Source: Hyphomicrobium facile (GTDB lineage Bacteria; Pseudomonadota; Alphaproteobacteria; Rhizobiales; Hyphomicrobiaceae). From it: 64,000 nt of DNA. The DNA is taken from positions 1,118,501 to 1,182,500 of the forward strand of contig NZ_FPCH01000001.1 of the NCBI RefSeq assembly GCF_900116175.1, given 5' to 3'. The position numbers and the translations under genes were made by a program. Below the pieces are notes generated by a model. That model saw only the letters and a list, made by a program, of their open reading frames with translations, had not been told where the DNA came from and made no database searches. Within the stretch, counting starts at the first letter, position 1. Each line of letters opens with the position of its first letter. Of the stretch, positions 35,357 to 45,463 are shown one piece after another.

Positions 35357-36547
35357 ATGAACGTTGCGACCACGGAACACGTGACTGAGAAACCCTCGCC
35401 GGCATTCGGCTTTCGCCTTCTCACCCAAGACGGCAATGCGCGCCGCAGCGAGATCGTTACGCCGCGCGGCGTTATCCGCACGCCAGCGTTCATGCCGGTC
35501 GGCACCGTCGCGACCGTCAAGGCGCTTTACCCGGAGCAGGTGCGGGACGCGGGTGCCGATATTCTGCTCGGCAATACCTATCATCTGATGCTGCGCCCAG
35601 GCGCGGAGCGCGTCGCGAAGCTCGGCGGCCTGCACAAGTTCATGCGCTGGGAGAAGCCTATTCTCACCGACTCGGGTGGCTTCCAGGTGATGAGCCTCGG
35701 CAAGATCCGCAAGATCACGGAAGAGGGCGTCGCCTTCCAATCGCATATCGACGGCTCGCGGCACATGCTGTCGCCGGAACGTTCGATTGAGATCCAGTGT
35801 CTGCTCGGTTCCGATATCCAGATGCAGTTCGACGAATGCATCGAGCTTCCGGCTGAGCGAAAGGAGGTCGAGCGGGCGATGGAATTGTCGCTTCGTTGGG
35901 CCGAGCGGTCGAAACGCGCGTTCGAGATGCAACTTGCGTCAGGCGGTGCGGGGCCGGGGCAAGCGCTGTTCGCCATCGTGCAAGGCGGTACGGATGTGGA
36001 GCTTCGCCGGCGGTCGGCGGAGGCACTGGTCGGGATGGATTTTCCCGGCTACGCGGTCGGCGGGCTCGCGGTCGGCGAGGGGCATGAGGCCATGATCGCG
36101 ACGCTCGGCGAGACGCTGCCGCATCTTCCGGCGGGGAAGCCGCGCTATCTGATGGGCGTCGGGACGCCGCTCGATCTGATCGAATCCGTCCGGCTCGGCG
36201 TCGACATGTTCGACTGCGTGATGCCAACGCGGAACGGCCGGCACGGCTATGCCTTTACGTGGAACGGTCCGGTCAACATGCGCAATGCCAAGCATGCCGA
36301 GGATCCGTCTCCGCTCGACGCGCTGAGTTCGTGTCCGGCGGCGCGCGAGTATTCCCGCGCCTACATTCATCACCTGATCAAGTCGGGCGAATATCTCGGC
36401 GCGATGATCCTGTCGTGGGTCAACACCGTCTTCTATCAGGACCTGATGGCGGCGATGCGGTCGGCGATCGACGACGGCCGCTTCGATGCATGGGCGGCGG
36501 AGACGAAGGCGCGCATCACCGCTGCTCCAACGGCTCAAGAGCCATAA
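35357..36547 (+). CDS. tgt: tRNA-guanine transglycosylase (Tgt) with a degraded zinc site, 396 aa
   Basis: The TIM-barrel catalytic residues are present: Asp in [13 protein letters not shown] and the nucleophile Asp in [15 protein letters not shown], with QGG and [10 protein letters not shown] substrate loops. It swaps guanine for preQ1 in GUN-anticodon tRNAs. The zinc-binding C-x-C-x2-C ... H of bacterial Tgt (CDCYTC in E. coli) reads SSCPAA here, so two of the three cysteines are Ser and Ala, and only one Cys and the His in AYIHHL remain. ATG 35357 is used. The 3' end overlaps the convergent transporter by 32 bases. Confidence 0.95.
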   Translation: MNVATTEHVTEKPSPAFGFRLLTQDGNARRSEIVTPRGVIRTPAFMPVGTVATVKALYPEQVRDAGADILLGNTYHLMLRPGAERVAKLGGLHKFMRWEKPILTDSGGFQVMSLGKIRKITEEGVAFQSHIDGSRHMLSPERSIEIQCLLGSDIQMQFDECIELPAERKEVERAMELSLRWAERSKRAFEMQLASGGAGPGQALFAIVQGGTDVELRRRSAEALVGMDFPGYAVGGLAVGEGHEAMIATLGETLPHLPAGKPRYLMGVGTPLDLIESVRLGVDMFDCVMPTRNGRHGYAFTWNGPVNMRNAKHAEDPSPLDALSSCPAAREYSRAYIHHLIKSGEYLGAMILSWVNTVFYQDLMAAMRSAIDDGRFDAWAAETKARITAAPTAQEP

Positions 36548-37418
36548 GGCTCTCCCGGTGCGCGATGCGTTCGCGATGGATCAGGTAAAGTCCCGACATG
36601 ACGATGACGAGCGATCCGGCGAAGCTCCACCGGTCCGGCTGATCGCCGAACACGACGTAGCTCAGCGTGATCATGCTGATGAGCTCGAAATAGAGAAACG
36701 GCGTCACGGCCGAGACCGGCGCGTGCTTGTAGGCCTGGATGATCAGGTAGTGACCGCCGCCGCCGAGTGCGCCGAGCGCCAACAGCAGAACCCACATCGA
36801 AATGCTGTCCGGCCATAGCCATTCGCTGATGGCGAACGGGGCTGAGACGATGGTTCCGACGACGGTTCCGTAGAACAGCGTCACGAGCGAGGTGTCGAAC
36901 TCCGAAAGACGACGAGTTACGATAATCAGCAGGGAGTAGGCGAGCGTCGAGAGAAACGCTGCGATGAACGCGGGATGCACCGTGCTGACGCCCGGCCGCA
37001 CGACGACGAGAACACCGAGGAATCCGACGAAAATCGCCGCGGCGCGGTGCCAGCCGATGTGTTCGCCAAGCAGGGGGACGGCAAGTGCTGCAACGATCAG
37101 CGGCGTCAAGAACGTGATCGAAAGCGTCTGGTCGAGCCGCAGATAAGTGACTGCAATGAAATTGCAGATGGTCGTCACGAGCATGAGCGTCGACCGGGTC
37201 AGCTGAAGTGTCAGATTTTTCGTCTTGAAGAGCTTCGGGATCGTCGCCGGACCCAGCACGAGCGCCATGCACAAGACCTGGCCCGCGAAACGGACCCAGA
37301 CGATTTGCGAAACCGGAATGGCCGTCGTCGTGCAGAGATACTTTGCTGCCGTGTCGAGGGCGGCGAACAGCGTCACCGCCGTGCACATCAAGAGAATGGC
37401 CTTTAGCCGATTGGGCAT
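36516..37418 (-). CDS. DMT-superfamily (EamA) transporter, 300 aa
   Basis: Ten hydrophobic helices in two EamA repeats (about residues 6-140 and 150-285), with a typical [14 protein letters not shown] at the end of repeat one and [17 protein letters not shown] at the end of repeat two. Such proteins export amino acids or other metabolites; the substrate is unknown. Its stop lies inside the tgt 3' end on the opposite strand (32-bp overlap), unusual but the frames are both clear. Confidence 0.88.
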   Translation of the reverse strand: MPNRLKAILLMCTAVTLFAALDTAAKYLCTTTAIPVSQIVWVRFAGQVLCMALVLGPATIPKLFKTKNLTLQLTRSTLMLVTTICNFIAVTYLRLDQTLSITFLTPLIVAALAVPLLGEHIGWHRAAAIFVGFLGVLVVVRPGVSTVHPAFIAAFLSTLAYSLLIIVTRRLSEFDTSLVTLFYGTVVGTIVSAPFAISEWLWPDSISMWVLLLALGALGGGGHYLIIQAYKHAPVSAVTPFLYFELISMITLSYVVFGDQPDRWSFAGSLVIVMSGLYLIHRERIAHRESLMALEPLEQR

Positions 37419-37536
37419 GTTCGCGATGCTTCAAAAGCGGTGCGCGAGCACGCGGCCACAGAAGGAGGCCGGCGGCGCGCTGCGGATTAGCGGGAGGGGT
37501 AGCGGGTCAGGTCAATCGATGAATGCGAAGCGAGGG

Positions 37537-37734
37537 CTACTTTTTCTTGAGCAGGGCGTCTCGCTCCTTGAGAAGGGCGTCGAGTTGAGCTTGCTGGGTT
37601 GCGATCCGATCGGAATTGAGTTCGTCATCGGCTGCGCCTGAATAGCCAGCGGCCTGCTCGACAAGCTCGCGAAGATTGTCGCGGATGATCGCGATGCGCT
37701 GTTCAATTTCGGCGAGGGCTTCGGGGTCAGCCAT
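37537..37734 (-). CDS. Small coiled-coil protein, 65 aa
   Basis: Almost the whole protein should form a heptad-type helix (EALAEIEQRIAIIRDNLRELVEQ ... RIATQQAQLDALLKERDALLKKK). Small proteins of this kind are conserved in Hyphomicrobiales with no assigned function. It is cytoplasmic, with no signal or membrane segment. The ATG is at 37734. Confidence 0.68.
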   Translation of the reverse strand: MADPEALAEIEQRIAIIRDNLRELVEQAAGYSGAADDELNSDRIATQQAQLDALLKERDALLKKK

Positions 37735-38017
37735 GGCAATTCCTGTTCGATGCCGGTCGCGAGCGCCGAAAAGGCGAGGCGACTTGTTCGCTGTGTATAC
37801 CGCTCAAGCCGAGTGCGAGCCACCCACGTTTATGCAGGGCTGCGACCATCCGTCAGAAGAGCTGGTGGAATGAGGGTTGCGGGTTCCGAGTACCGTTTCT
37901 ATAAGCTCGCTTCGGCGCTGGACGCGCCGCATCCTTTCGAGGGCTGCGGCGAGGCATGGGCCGGAATGGCGCCGGACGGAATTCTTTCGTCCAAGTTATT
38001 GATTTGGTGCGTTAAAA

Positions 38018-38092
38018 GGGCCCGTAGCTCAGCGGTAGAGCATCTGACTTTTAATCAGAGGGTCGTTGGTTCGATCCCAACCGGGCTCACCA
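38018..38092 (+). tRNA. tRNA-Lys, anticodon TTT, 75 nt including encoded CCA
   Basis: Acceptor GGGCCCG pairs with CGGGCTC (one G-T pair); D arm GCTCAGCGGTAGAGC; anticodon arm CTGACTTTTAATCAG with TTT; T arm TTGGTTCGATCCCAA; CCA is encoded at 38090-38092. Reads AAA and AAG lysine codons. It stands alone between the coiled-coil gene and the flavin reductase; no integrase is adjacent. Confidence 0.97.
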
Positions 38093-38237
38093 CCAACATC
38101 AATAACTTCGTTCGCCTGCCGGAAGGATGGATCGCGGGAGCTGATCCTTCCGAGTCGCACGTAAAACTTTTCACTGAATTGACAGACGCGCTCGCGGCGG
38201 CCGACGCATTCACCGCTTCAAAGCCCGAGATGAGCGA

Positions 38238-38828
38238 TCAGTAGGGCGGTGATTTCCGCGTGCGCTGGGATCGGGCGGCTTCTGTCCACCATGCGAGGTC
38301 ATCCGCAAAACGTGGGAATGATTTCTTGAGCGCGGCTCCCGGTTCGCCGAGCGGCTCACCTTTATCGTTGAGCGTCTGGGCTATCGGTCCAACCGCGAGG
38401 GTTGAGGAGATGACGACCATTCCCATCTCCGACAGTGTGCCGTGCCAGGTAAAACTCGATCTTGCGCCAGCGATCCGGCCTGCGGAATAGCTGGCTATTG
38501 CCGCCGGACGCCAGAACCACTCCTCCAGGAAATGGTCGGTGAGATTTTTCAGACCCGGCTGCATTCCCCAATTGTATTCTCCCGTCACAAATACAAAGGC
38601 ATGGGCCGCTTTGATCTTCTGCGCGAGTTCTTCCATCGCGGGCGGCGCGGACCCCGGCTTATATTCCTTGTACATTCGATCAAGCATCGGCAGGCCGACC
38701 GCCTTGGCGTCGATGAGTTCGACGTCATGGCCTCGCGCGCGGAGTTCGGAAACGATGAAGTCTGCAAGGCGGATGCCCATCCGGTCGCTTCGATAGGAAC
38801 CGTAAAATACGAGGATGGTATCCGTCAT
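38238..38828 (-). CDS. NAD(P)H-dependent FMN reductase-type flavoprotein, 196 aa
   Basis: A flavodoxin-like fold: FYGSYRSDRMGIRLADFI (phosphate loop), VFVTGEYNWGMQPGLKNLTDHF (the family's PEYN-type flavin loop) and SYSAGRIAGARSS. Members reduce FMN, quinones or azo dyes. No partner in context. The tRNA-Lys is just downstream on the other strand. Confidence 0.88.
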   Translation of the reverse strand: MTDTILVFYGSYRSDRMGIRLADFIVSELRARGHDVELIDAKAVGLPMLDRMYKEYKPGSAPPAMEELAQKIKAAHAFVFVTGEYNWGMQPGLKNLTDHFLEEWFWRPAAIASYSAGRIAGARSSFTWHGTLSEMGMVVISSTLAVGPIAQTLNDKGEPLGEPGAALKKSFPRFADDLAWWTEAARSQRTRKSPPY

Positions 38829-38953
38829 TAAGCCATCTCCTTACCATCAACCTTCGCGGCCGCCTGCGGACGTGCGGTCTCGGGCAACGCCGAGCGGGTT
38901 CTCAGGTTCCGCGCCGTTGTTGTGAATTGGCGTTTACCGATTGCCGGGTGATT

Positions 38954-39757
38954 TCACATCGGCTTTGCATCATCGCCGTTGGGCCGGGCGAGTACCTCTT
39001 CGGATTTCGGCGCCGGCTTCAATGTCGACAGTGCCTCTTGCACCGTGGTCATGAACTGCGCTGGGAAGATGATGGTCGAATTCTTCTCGGTCGCGATCTC
39101 GGCCATCGTCTGCAGCGTTCGCAATTGCAGGGCGACCGGATGCTGAGTGATGATGTCGGCGGCCTCGCCGAGCCTCACTGCGGCCTGGAATTCCCCTTCG
39201 GCGGCGACGATCTTGGCGCGGCGTTCGCGTTCCGCTTCGGCCTCTTTCGCCATCGCGCGCTGCATGTTGTCGGGGAGGAAGATGTCCTTGATTTCCACTG
39301 CCGTGACGACTGTGCCCCACGGCACGGTGTGCGTGTCGATGACTTCCTTGATCAGCTCGTTGACGTCCGTCGTTTGCGCCAGGAGCTGATCGAGCGAGAA
39401 GCGGCCGACGACGTTCCGGACGGTCGTCTGGCTGATCTGATTGATCGCCTCGTAGACATTCTCGATCGCGATGACCGCCTTCTCGGGATCGGAAATATGG
39501 TAGTAGGCGACGGCCGCGATATCGATCGATACGTTGTCCTTGGTGATGATTTTCTGTGACGGAATTTGCATCGTGACGGTGCGGAGCGAAACGCGCGTCA
39601 TCGTTTGAAACGGGGTCAAAAGGAAAATTAATCCCGGCCCTCGAACGCCTGCGAATTTGCCGAGCGCGAAAACAACGCCTCGCTCGTATTGGCGAAGGAT
39701 GCGCAGGCATACGAAAATGTAAATGAGTAATACGATCGGGATGACAGGTCCGAACAT
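38954..39757 (-). CDS. SPFH/band-7 protein of the slipin type, 267 aa
   Basis: One N-terminal membrane segment (residues 3-20), then the prohibitin-homology domain ([26 protein letters not shown] ... [20 protein letters not shown] ... [16 protein letters not shown]) and a charged coiled-coil ([23 protein letters not shown]). These proteins oligomerise on the inner membrane and organise lipid domains. Slipins usually pair with an NfeD protein, but none is adjacent here. GGGAGATCGG precedes ATG 39757. Confidence 0.92.
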   Translation of the reverse strand: MFGPVIPIVLLIYIFVCLRILRQYERGVVFALGKFAGVRGPGLIFLLTPFQTMTRVSLRTVTMQIPSQKIITKDNVSIDIAAVAYYHISDPEKAVIAIENVYEAINQISQTTVRNVVGRFSLDQLLAQTTDVNELIKEVIDTHTVPWGTVVTAVEIKDIFLPDNMQRAMAKEAEAERERRAKIVAAEGEFQAAVRLGEAADIITQHPVALQLRTLQTMAEIATEKNSTIIFPAQFMTTVQEALSTLKPAPKSEEVLARPNGDDAKPM

Positions 39758-39935
39758 TTTCCGATCTCCCTTGGCGGCATAGCCGCGGTGCGCAACCCAA
39801 AAACCGTCAGCGTGAGGATCGTTTGTTTACGTTATCATTATGGCAGGCCCGGCCGGAAGAATTTTGTCATCCGGCGCGGCGCTTGAATTGTTCGAGCGAC
39901 TTCCAACTTAAGGTTTGAAGCCTGGAGGTCATGCG

Positions 39936-40187
39936 ATGTCTCGATTGATAGCGATAGCGGCCGGTATGGCCATGTTTGCGGCAGCGGTTCCGGCCTATGC
40001 CGGCGGCGGTGGGGAAGCAGCAGAGTTACAGGCGGCCCGCTCGAATGCGCGCGCCGGAGGCCCGATAAGCGCTCGCGACGCCGAGCTGCTTCAACGTTAC
40101 GGCTGCGAGAGCGGTACGAGAAGTTGGGCCTGCGGTAACGGAAGGCCTGATCGGCCTCGCTATTACGGGCGGTACCGCCGGTACTGA
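39936..40187 (+). CDS. Small secreted protein with the ARxN...RYG block, 83 aa
   Basis: ATG 39936 is preceded by CTGGAGGTC and opens a signal peptide ending AYA-GG. The block LQAARSNARAGG ... ELLQRYG aligns gap-free over 26 positions with the products of 2305 and 2788, 37 kb away. Two cysteines and an Arg/Tyr-rich tail (RPRYYGRYRRY) follow. Family of unknown function, apparently dispersed in this genome. Confidence 0.7.
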   Translation: MSRLIAIAAGMAMFAAAVPAYAGGGGEAAELQAARSNARAGGPISARDAELLQRYGCESGTRSWACGNGRPDRPRYYGRYRRY

Positions 40188-40446
40188 GACGAGGCATCTT
40201 TCCGAGCACATTCCCGGCAAGCGGCGAGTTGGAATAAAGCCGCAGCGGAATGTGAATACCGGAGGAATGGAATTGCAATTCGGCGCCGATACCGCGGTGA
40301 CGTATAGCCATCTGAAATGGCTCTTTAATCGCCTCCATATGCAAATTCGAGCACGACACATCGCGCCGGTTTGAAACCAAATCGCGTTCGCAGGTGTTGG
40401 TCGACTACGAACTCGCGGGAGCATCCCGCCAAGTTGGAGGAACACG

Positions 40447-40725
40447 ATGAGAAAATATATCGGTATTGCTGCCGCGCTTGCATCTGCTTTGCCGCTCGCA
40501 ACGATCTCCACGACAGCTGATGCAGGTCCGCGTCATGGCTACGGCGGGCGGCATTACGCTCACGGCGGTTACGACCGTGGCCGTTACGGTCATCATCGCG
40601 GCCGTGGCTATTGGCACAATGGCCGCTGGATTGCACTCGGCATTGGCGCAGCTATCGTTGGTGCCGCAGCGGCTGATGCTTACGGCCCTTGCTACTGGCG
40701 CCATGGATACCGCTACTGCGACTAA
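40447..40725 (+). CDS. Small secreted Gly/His/Tyr-rich protein, 92 aa
   Basis: GGAGGAACACG lies before ATG 40447. The signal peptide ends ADA-GP. The mature part begins with a Gly/His/Arg/Tyr-rich stretch (RHGYGGRHYAHGGYDRGRYGHH), then a hydrophobic segment IALGIGAAIVGAAAADAYG and a Cys pair CYWRHGYRYC at the end. This architecture is common in Hyphomicrobiales and has no known role; metal binding by the His is possible. Confidence 0.68.
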   Translation: MRKYIGIAAALASALPLATISTTADAGPRHGYGGRHYAHGGYDRGRYGHHRGRGYWHNGRWIALGIGAAIVGAAAADAYGPCYWRHGYRYCD

Positions 40726-40749
40726 CGCCGCGCAAGTCTGAGAGAATTG

Positions 40750-40777
40750 CCCCGGTCTCGCGAGAGGCCGGGTTTTT
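40750..40777 (+). terminator. Intrinsic terminator after the Gly/His-rich gene
   Basis: CCCGG-TCTC stem closing on GAGA-GCCGGG, followed by TTTTTATTT; 25 nt after the stop. Confidence 0.88.
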
Positions 40778-40941
40778 ATTTGCGTCGGCTCGCGTGCCGT
40801 TCGAAACGTGGCGGGCATGACGCGAGGTTTTACACAGGAGCCTGTGTACTATTCGATTTGTGTGGGAATCCGACGGCCGCGTGGTTGGCGGATGCCGGCC
40901 TCTCATGGTGCTTAGTGCGCTTCGAGTGAGAGGAGTATGTG

Positions 40942-41310
40942 ATGTTTGGTTCTACGGCGTCTAAGGTCATTGCCTCCGTCGTTCTCGTCGCGTCCGCAGG
41001 CGGGACGGCGAGCCTTCCGGTAAAGCCGGAACATCCCGCATCGCGTGAAATTCCCGTCGCCCTCGACAATCGTTCGCTGCTCGTTGCAACGCTCGCGAAT
41101 GGCGTAATCCGGATCCAGTGGATGGCGCGCGACGTCTGCGAGCGTGTTGAGTCTGCCGTGCTTGCGGGCGAAGCCGTCGCAGGCGTCAGGGCGGACGGCG
41201 TGAAGGTTTACATCGCTCGCGCTAACTGCAGCACACGGCGCGTTCCGGTCCATTCAGGCGCGACGGCTCTCAACGCTGCCGCCGAGAGAAACGCACACTT
41301 GGACAATTGA
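40942..41310 (+). CDS. Small secreted hypothetical protein, 122 aa
   Basis: AGAGGAG lies just before ATG 40942 (an in-frame GTG at 40939 is too close). The hydrophobic N-terminus (KVIASVVLVASAGGTASL) looks like a signal peptide. Two Cys (VCERV and NCSTR) may pair. No family recognised. Confidence 0.55.
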   Translation: MFGSTASKVIASVVLVASAGGTASLPVKPEHPASREIPVALDNRSLLVATLANGVIRIQWMARDVCERVESAVLAGEAVAGVRADGVKVYIARANCSTRRVPVHSGATALNAAAERNAHLDN

Positions 41311-41618
41311 GCCAACGGCTTGCGGCGAGGCTGCCGATCCGGCTCGATGGCGAATTCGTAGATGTCGCCTATGAACGCAAGAAGGCCGCCTCTGGCATTG
41401 TCATAAAACCCTGCCAAGGACGGCCTTCGTGCAATATTACGCTAGAATACATAGGTAGATGCAATACGGTATACGTAGCAGCGGCGAACGCGGCTGGATA
41501 TCATCCATTTGGATGATAGGCCGGTACAGAAATCGCGCGACGTGAGCAGGGCCGGGCCCTGTCGTGGATCGAAAATCGATGTTCAGGTCTTGTCATTTTG
41601 CCGACACCGTTTCCGGTG
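41311..41618. other. 308-bp stretch before the GGDEF-EAL gene end
   Basis: A 69-codon frame from a TTG at 41307 has no ribosome site and is not called. A perfect 8+4+8 inverted repeat TATCATCC-attt-GGATGATA is at 41499-41518, and a 7+4+7 hairpin (GACACCG / CGGTGTC) at 41603-41620 overlaps the stop of the next minus-strand gene. Confidence 0.5.
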
Positions 41619-44600
41619 TCAGGCGGCATTCTGGCGGGTGTCCGGTTCTGCGCGGAGAATTTCGCGTATGACGTCGGCGGGCTGCGCCTTCTGAAACAGG
41701 AAGCCTTGCGCCAACGTGCAGCCGTAGTCCTTGACGATCTCGAACTGCTCGGCCGTTTCAACGCCTTCAGCCGTCGTCCGCATGCCGAGGGTCCGAGCCA
41801 GTTCGACGATGGTCGAAAGAATGGCGCGGGCTTCCATCGAGATCGCGAGATCGCGGACGAAGGACCGGTCGATCTTGATCTTTTGGAAGGGGACTTTGGT
41901 CAGCGAACTGAGCGAGGAGTAGCCCGTGCCGAAGTCGTCCATCGCGATTTCGACGCCGAGATCGCAGACCTGCCGCAGAATATGGGTCGCGAGCTGAACG
42001 TCCTTCATGATGGTCGATTCAGTGACTTCAATTATGAGGCGGTGGCTCGGCAAGCCGGATTCGGCGAGGGCCGTCTTGACGGTGTCGACGAAGCTTTCCG
42101 CTTCCAGCTCAATGGCGCTGACGTTGACGGACACGCTCGTCTGGTCGGGCCACGCCATTGCTTCCTTGCATGCCTGGCGCAGGACCTTCGCTCCCAGGTC
42201 GGCGATCATGCCGATTTCCTCGGCGATCGGAATGAAGTCGGCGGGGGAGGCAAGGCCGAGGCGGGGGTGCCGCCAGCGCAACAGCGCTTCGGCGCCGACG
42301 GCCGTCATCGTCTGTACGCAGAAAATCGGCTGGTAGTGGAGCTCGAATTCGTTGTTGTTGATGGCGTCGCGCACTTCGGTTTCGAGAAGATTGCGCGCCT
42401 TGACCTTGGCGTCGAGTTCGCGCTCGAAGAGCCGGTACGTGCCTCTTTGATCTTCCTTGGCTGCATAGAGCGCGAGGTCGGCGAGGCGGAAGAGTTCGAT
42501 CGGATCGCAGCTATGATCCGGGGCCATCGCGATGCCGACGCTGCCTCCGCAGATCACGTCCTTCGTGCCGATGCGTACCGGCTCGCTGAGGATGCTGATC
42601 AGGCGTTCGGCCAGCTTCGTCGCGCTCGATGGATGATCGAGGTCGACAATCAACACCGCGAATTCGTCGCCGCCGAGGCGCGCCACGGTATCGGTTTCGC
42701 GAAGCGTCTTCGTCAGGCGATCGGCCATGACCTGCAATAGCTCGTCGCCGGCGGCGTGGCCGAGCGTGTCGTTTACGACTTTGAAATTGTCGAGGTCGAG
42801 CAAGAGAAGCGCCATGCGGTCGCCGCGTTTCGCCCGGGCCATCGCAAGCTGCATGCGCTCGGCAAGCAAGTGACGATTGGGGAGGGACGTCAACGCGTCG
42901 TGGCGGGCCATGTAGGCCGCCTTGCGATCCGCCTTCCGGCGTTCGGTCACATCGATGGCGGCGATTAGAAGGGCGTCGCGGCCCTCATGCACGAGCGGAC
43001 GGACGTAGACTTCGACTTCCATCGAGCGTCCATCGCGGCGGTAATGCTTGAACGACTGCGGATCGTCGGTCTGACCAATATGCTGCACGCTGCTTTCGAA
43101 CGGCAAAATGAGGTCGCCGCTCTGAATTTCCCGTAGCGACAGACGCGAGAAATCCCGGCGGGAGTAGCCGTAGTGAGAAACCGCGGCATTGTTGACGGCG
43201 AGTATGGCCATCTTGTCCCGGCTGACGACAAACATCGGCAAGGGGTTGTTCTCGAATAGAAGCCGGATCGATGCTTCGCGCTGCTTCATCTCGGTGATGT
43301 CGATGCGCAGGCTGATCAGGCCGCCCTCGCTGGTTCGGCATTCCTCGATCAGATAGCAACGCCCATCGTCGAGAAGCTGCTCGTGTGGAAGGGCGGGTGT
43401 GCGAAGGTTCTTCAGACGCTCGGCGAGCCAGGCTTCTTCGCGGCCGAAAGCCTCCGGATACATCTGGCGCTCGAGGCCGATGCGCACCGCTTCTTCGAGG
43501 CTGCCTCCGACGACGATCGTGTCGATGGCCCGATGATAAATCTGGGCATATTTTTTGTTCCAGGCGACATACCGGTTGTCGGCATCGAGGATCACGATGC
43601 CCTCGGGGAGGATTTCGATCGCCTCCTTCAACCGGTTGTGCATCTTCTCGAGCTCGGCCTTCTGTTCGGAAATGGCCTGTTCCTGGGTCTGAAGGTGATC
43701 GTTCAACCCGTCGCGCAGGGCGATTTCCGCCGATAGGCGCTCCTGCAGGCGCGACTGGGAATCGATCGTTTCGGCCAGCGGCATGACCGTCAGAAACGCG
43801 GTGAGGATCAGAAGCTGCGTCATCTGGACGTCTGTGAACACGGCGAGATGCGAGAGCTGCTCGGCACTTTGAAGGCCGATGGCGGTGCATATGAGAACGA
43901 CAGCCGACATCAGCAACGTCGCGGCCGACGTCGCATTGGGGCCGAGGCGGCAAGCGATCAGCACGAGCACTGGCATGATGAGGAACGCGAGGTAGCGTTC
44001 AGACAGGCCGACAACCAGAACCATCGTAATCGCGAGGGCCGTGAAGAGCGCGTACACTTCCCAGCTCGATGCCATCGACGAGGGCGCCGTGCGGGCCAGA
44101 CGAAGGCGGATGATCGCCGGAGTGACGGTCAACAAACCCAGCAAATCCGCCAAGAACCAGGACGTGAACACATGGAGCGTGGCGGCTTCGTACGTCGCCG
44201 CGGCGACAAAGGCCGCAGCTATTGCCGCGATGGTCGAACTCGCAATTGCGGCGATCGAGAACGACATCAGGAAGCGGAGGCTGCGGAATTCAGAGGGCTT
44301 CGATTCTTTGAAGTTGATTATGCGAAATGCAACGTAGGTCTCGAGGGTATTTGTCAGCGCGAAGCCGATGTTGGTCGCCAACTCGCGGTGCGCGACGATA
44401 TTCGCGACGATATTCGCAATGAAACAAAGAAAGAGAATTTGGTGCCGGCGCCACGGCCGTTTCGCGAGGATGACTGCGGCGAGCGCTATTCCATTTGCCG
44501 GCCAGATGGTCGCTATGCGGTCAACGTTCTGAGTATAGGAAATGGACAGATAGGAGACGATGCCGAAAATGATCGCCACGGCGAACGCGCGAGCAAGCCC

Positions 44601-44720
44601 GTCGTTATCGGCCGCATAGAGCTTTCCAAGCTGCGAGAACGAGCGAAGGTGGTCCCCGCTATTCAACATGTCTAAAGCTTTCATTCCCCGTCGCGCCGAA
44701 GACCAGCGCGATATTCCCAT
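41619..44720 (-). CDS. MASE1-PAS-PAS-GGDEF-EAL cyclic-di-GMP enzyme, 1033 aa
   Basis: The N-terminal ~330 residues are a multi-helix MASE1 membrane sensor (IWPANGIALAAVIL). A coiled coil (330-370) leads to two PAS domains (about 370-480 and 490-600). The GGDEF domain is canonical (RLGGDEF) with an RETD inhibitory I-site five residues before it, so it can probably make cyclic-di-GMP under product inhibition. The EAL domain has GAEALLRW and DDFGTGYSS and should hydrolyse it. Which activity dominates is unknown. Start uncertain among ATGs at 44720, 44684 and 44669. Confidence 0.93.
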   Translation of the reverse strand: MGISRWSSARRGMKALDMLNSGDHLRSFSQLGKLYAADNDGLARAFAVAIIFGIVSYLSISYTQNVDRIATIWPANGIALAAVILAKRPWRRHQILFLCFIANIVANIVAHRELATNIGFALTNTLETYVAFRIINFKESKPSEFRSLRFLMSFSIAAIASSTIAAIAAAFVAAATYEAATLHVFTSWFLADLLGLLTVTPAIIRLRLARTAPSSMASSWEVYALFTALAITMVLVVGLSERYLAFLIMPVLVLIACRLGPNATSAATLLMSAVVLICTAIGLQSAEQLSHLAVFTDVQMTQLLILTAFLTVMPLAETIDSQSRLQERLSAEIALRDGLNDHLQTQEQAISEQKAELEKMHNRLKEAIEILPEGIVILDADNRYVAWNKKYAQIYHRAIDTIVVGGSLEEAVRIGLERQMYPEAFGREEAWLAERLKNLRTPALPHEQLLDDGRCYLIEECRTSEGGLISLRIDITEMKQREASIRLLFENNPLPMFVVSRDKMAILAVNNAAVSHYGYSRRDFSRLSLREIQSGDLILPFESSVQHIGQTDDPQSFKHYRRDGRSMEVEVYVRPLVHEGRDALLIAAIDVTERRKADRKAAYMARHDALTSLPNRHLLAERMQLAMARAKRGDRMALLLLDLDNFKVVNDTLGHAAGDELLQVMADRLTKTLRETDTVARLGGDEFAVLIVDLDHPSSATKLAERLISILSEPVRIGTKDVICGGSVGIAMAPDHSCDPIELFRLADLALYAAKEDQRGTYRLFERELDAKVKARNLLETEVRDAINNNEFELHYQPIFCVQTMTAVGAEALLRWRHPRLGLASPADFIPIAEEIGMIADLGAKVLRQACKEAMAWPDQTSVSVNVSAIELEAESFVDTVKTALAESGLPSHRLIIEVTESTIMKDVQLATHILRQVCDLGVEIAMDDFGTGYSSLSSLTKVPFQKIKIDRSFVRDLAISMEARAILSTIVELARTLGMRTTAEGVETAEQFEIVKDYGCTLAQGFLFQKAQPADVIREILRAEPDTRQNAA

Positions 44721-45064
44721 TTCAAATCGGATAGGCGGGAAGCCTAATTAACAGGCAGAAATGCCAATTAATTCAGCAGTCTCCGTCACTTGTTCCAATC
44801 TTGAGTTAAGCTGAAGCGATATCATTAATTTAGGGTCAAGGCGGATATTGCGGGGCAGCAATTAGATTCGATTTGGCCCGGATAAATCGCCCATCGGTAA
44901 TTCTGGCGACAATTCGGGCGGCAAAATCGGAGCGGCGGAAGCCGAACAATTAATTTTGTTAATTGATGGAGCGCGAGCCAGCATGGCCGTGCCGCGGTTT
45001 TTCGCGGCACGAACCAGGAGAGATGCGGGATCGACTCAGCGCCGGGTCTTCCAGCGCTTTATGT
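44721..45064. other. AT-rich intergenic stretch
   Basis: 344 bp with no credible gene. It contains a 7+5+7 palindrome CAATTAATTTTGTTAATTG at 44947-44965 and several AATTAA runs, probably promoter material for the GGDEF-EAL gene. Confidence 0.5.
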
Positions 45065-45463
45065 TCAGCGAAAGCCGGCGGCCTCGCGAAGTTTGCCGAT
45101 TGCGTCTTTCATGGATGGCGATGTGAAGCGCGAGCGCCATGACGTACGCTGATCAAGAAGGGTTTCGGCTTCAGATCCGGTTTTACCGGCGCGTGCGGTG
45201 GATGCAATGGCGAGCGCTTGTTGGACCAGGGTCGGCCTCTGTGCTCGGCTACGGCTGTTGAGGTTTCGAAGGTTACCTGCAGTCAACGCTGGCAACTGCT
45301 TCGTCTTGCCGAGTGTCGCTCTCCGCAGACTGGCCTTCGCGACGGGTGCGGAGATCCCCAACTTGTCGATCGGGCGATCGACTGCCCATGCCGGATGCGC
45401 GACCGCGACAAGTGAAAGAACGACACACGCGCGCGCCGTGAATTTGATTCGCTTCAATTCCAT
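45065..45463 (-). CDS. Secreted hypothetical protein, 132 aa
   Basis: ATG 45463 follows CAGGGAGACGGCG and opens a signal peptide ending AWA-VD. The mature part is basic and Ala/Leu-rich (TLGKTKQLPALTAGNLRNLNSRSRAQRPTL), probably helical at the end (SMKDAIGKLREAAGF). Longer frames upstream are not used because the signal peptide would become internal. No family recognised. Confidence 0.58.
   Translation of the reverse strand: MELKRIKFTARACVVLSLVAVAHPAWAVDRPIDKLGISAPVAKASLRRATLGKTKQLPALTAGNLRNLNSRSRAQRPTLVQQALAIASTARAGKTGSEAETLLDQRTSWRSRFTSPSMKDAIGKLREAAGFR

Noticed and set aside
38018-38092. tRNA-Lys as an island attachment site
   Set aside because: No integrase, no 3'-end duplication and no composition shift beside it.
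38093-38244. Open reading after tRNA-Lys ending ...ASKPEMSDQ
   Set aside because: No start codon after the tRNA; the frame only stays open by running back through the tRNA.
41307-41516. 69-codon frame starting with TTG overlapping a stop
   Set aside because: No ribosome site and no recognised feature; could be chance.
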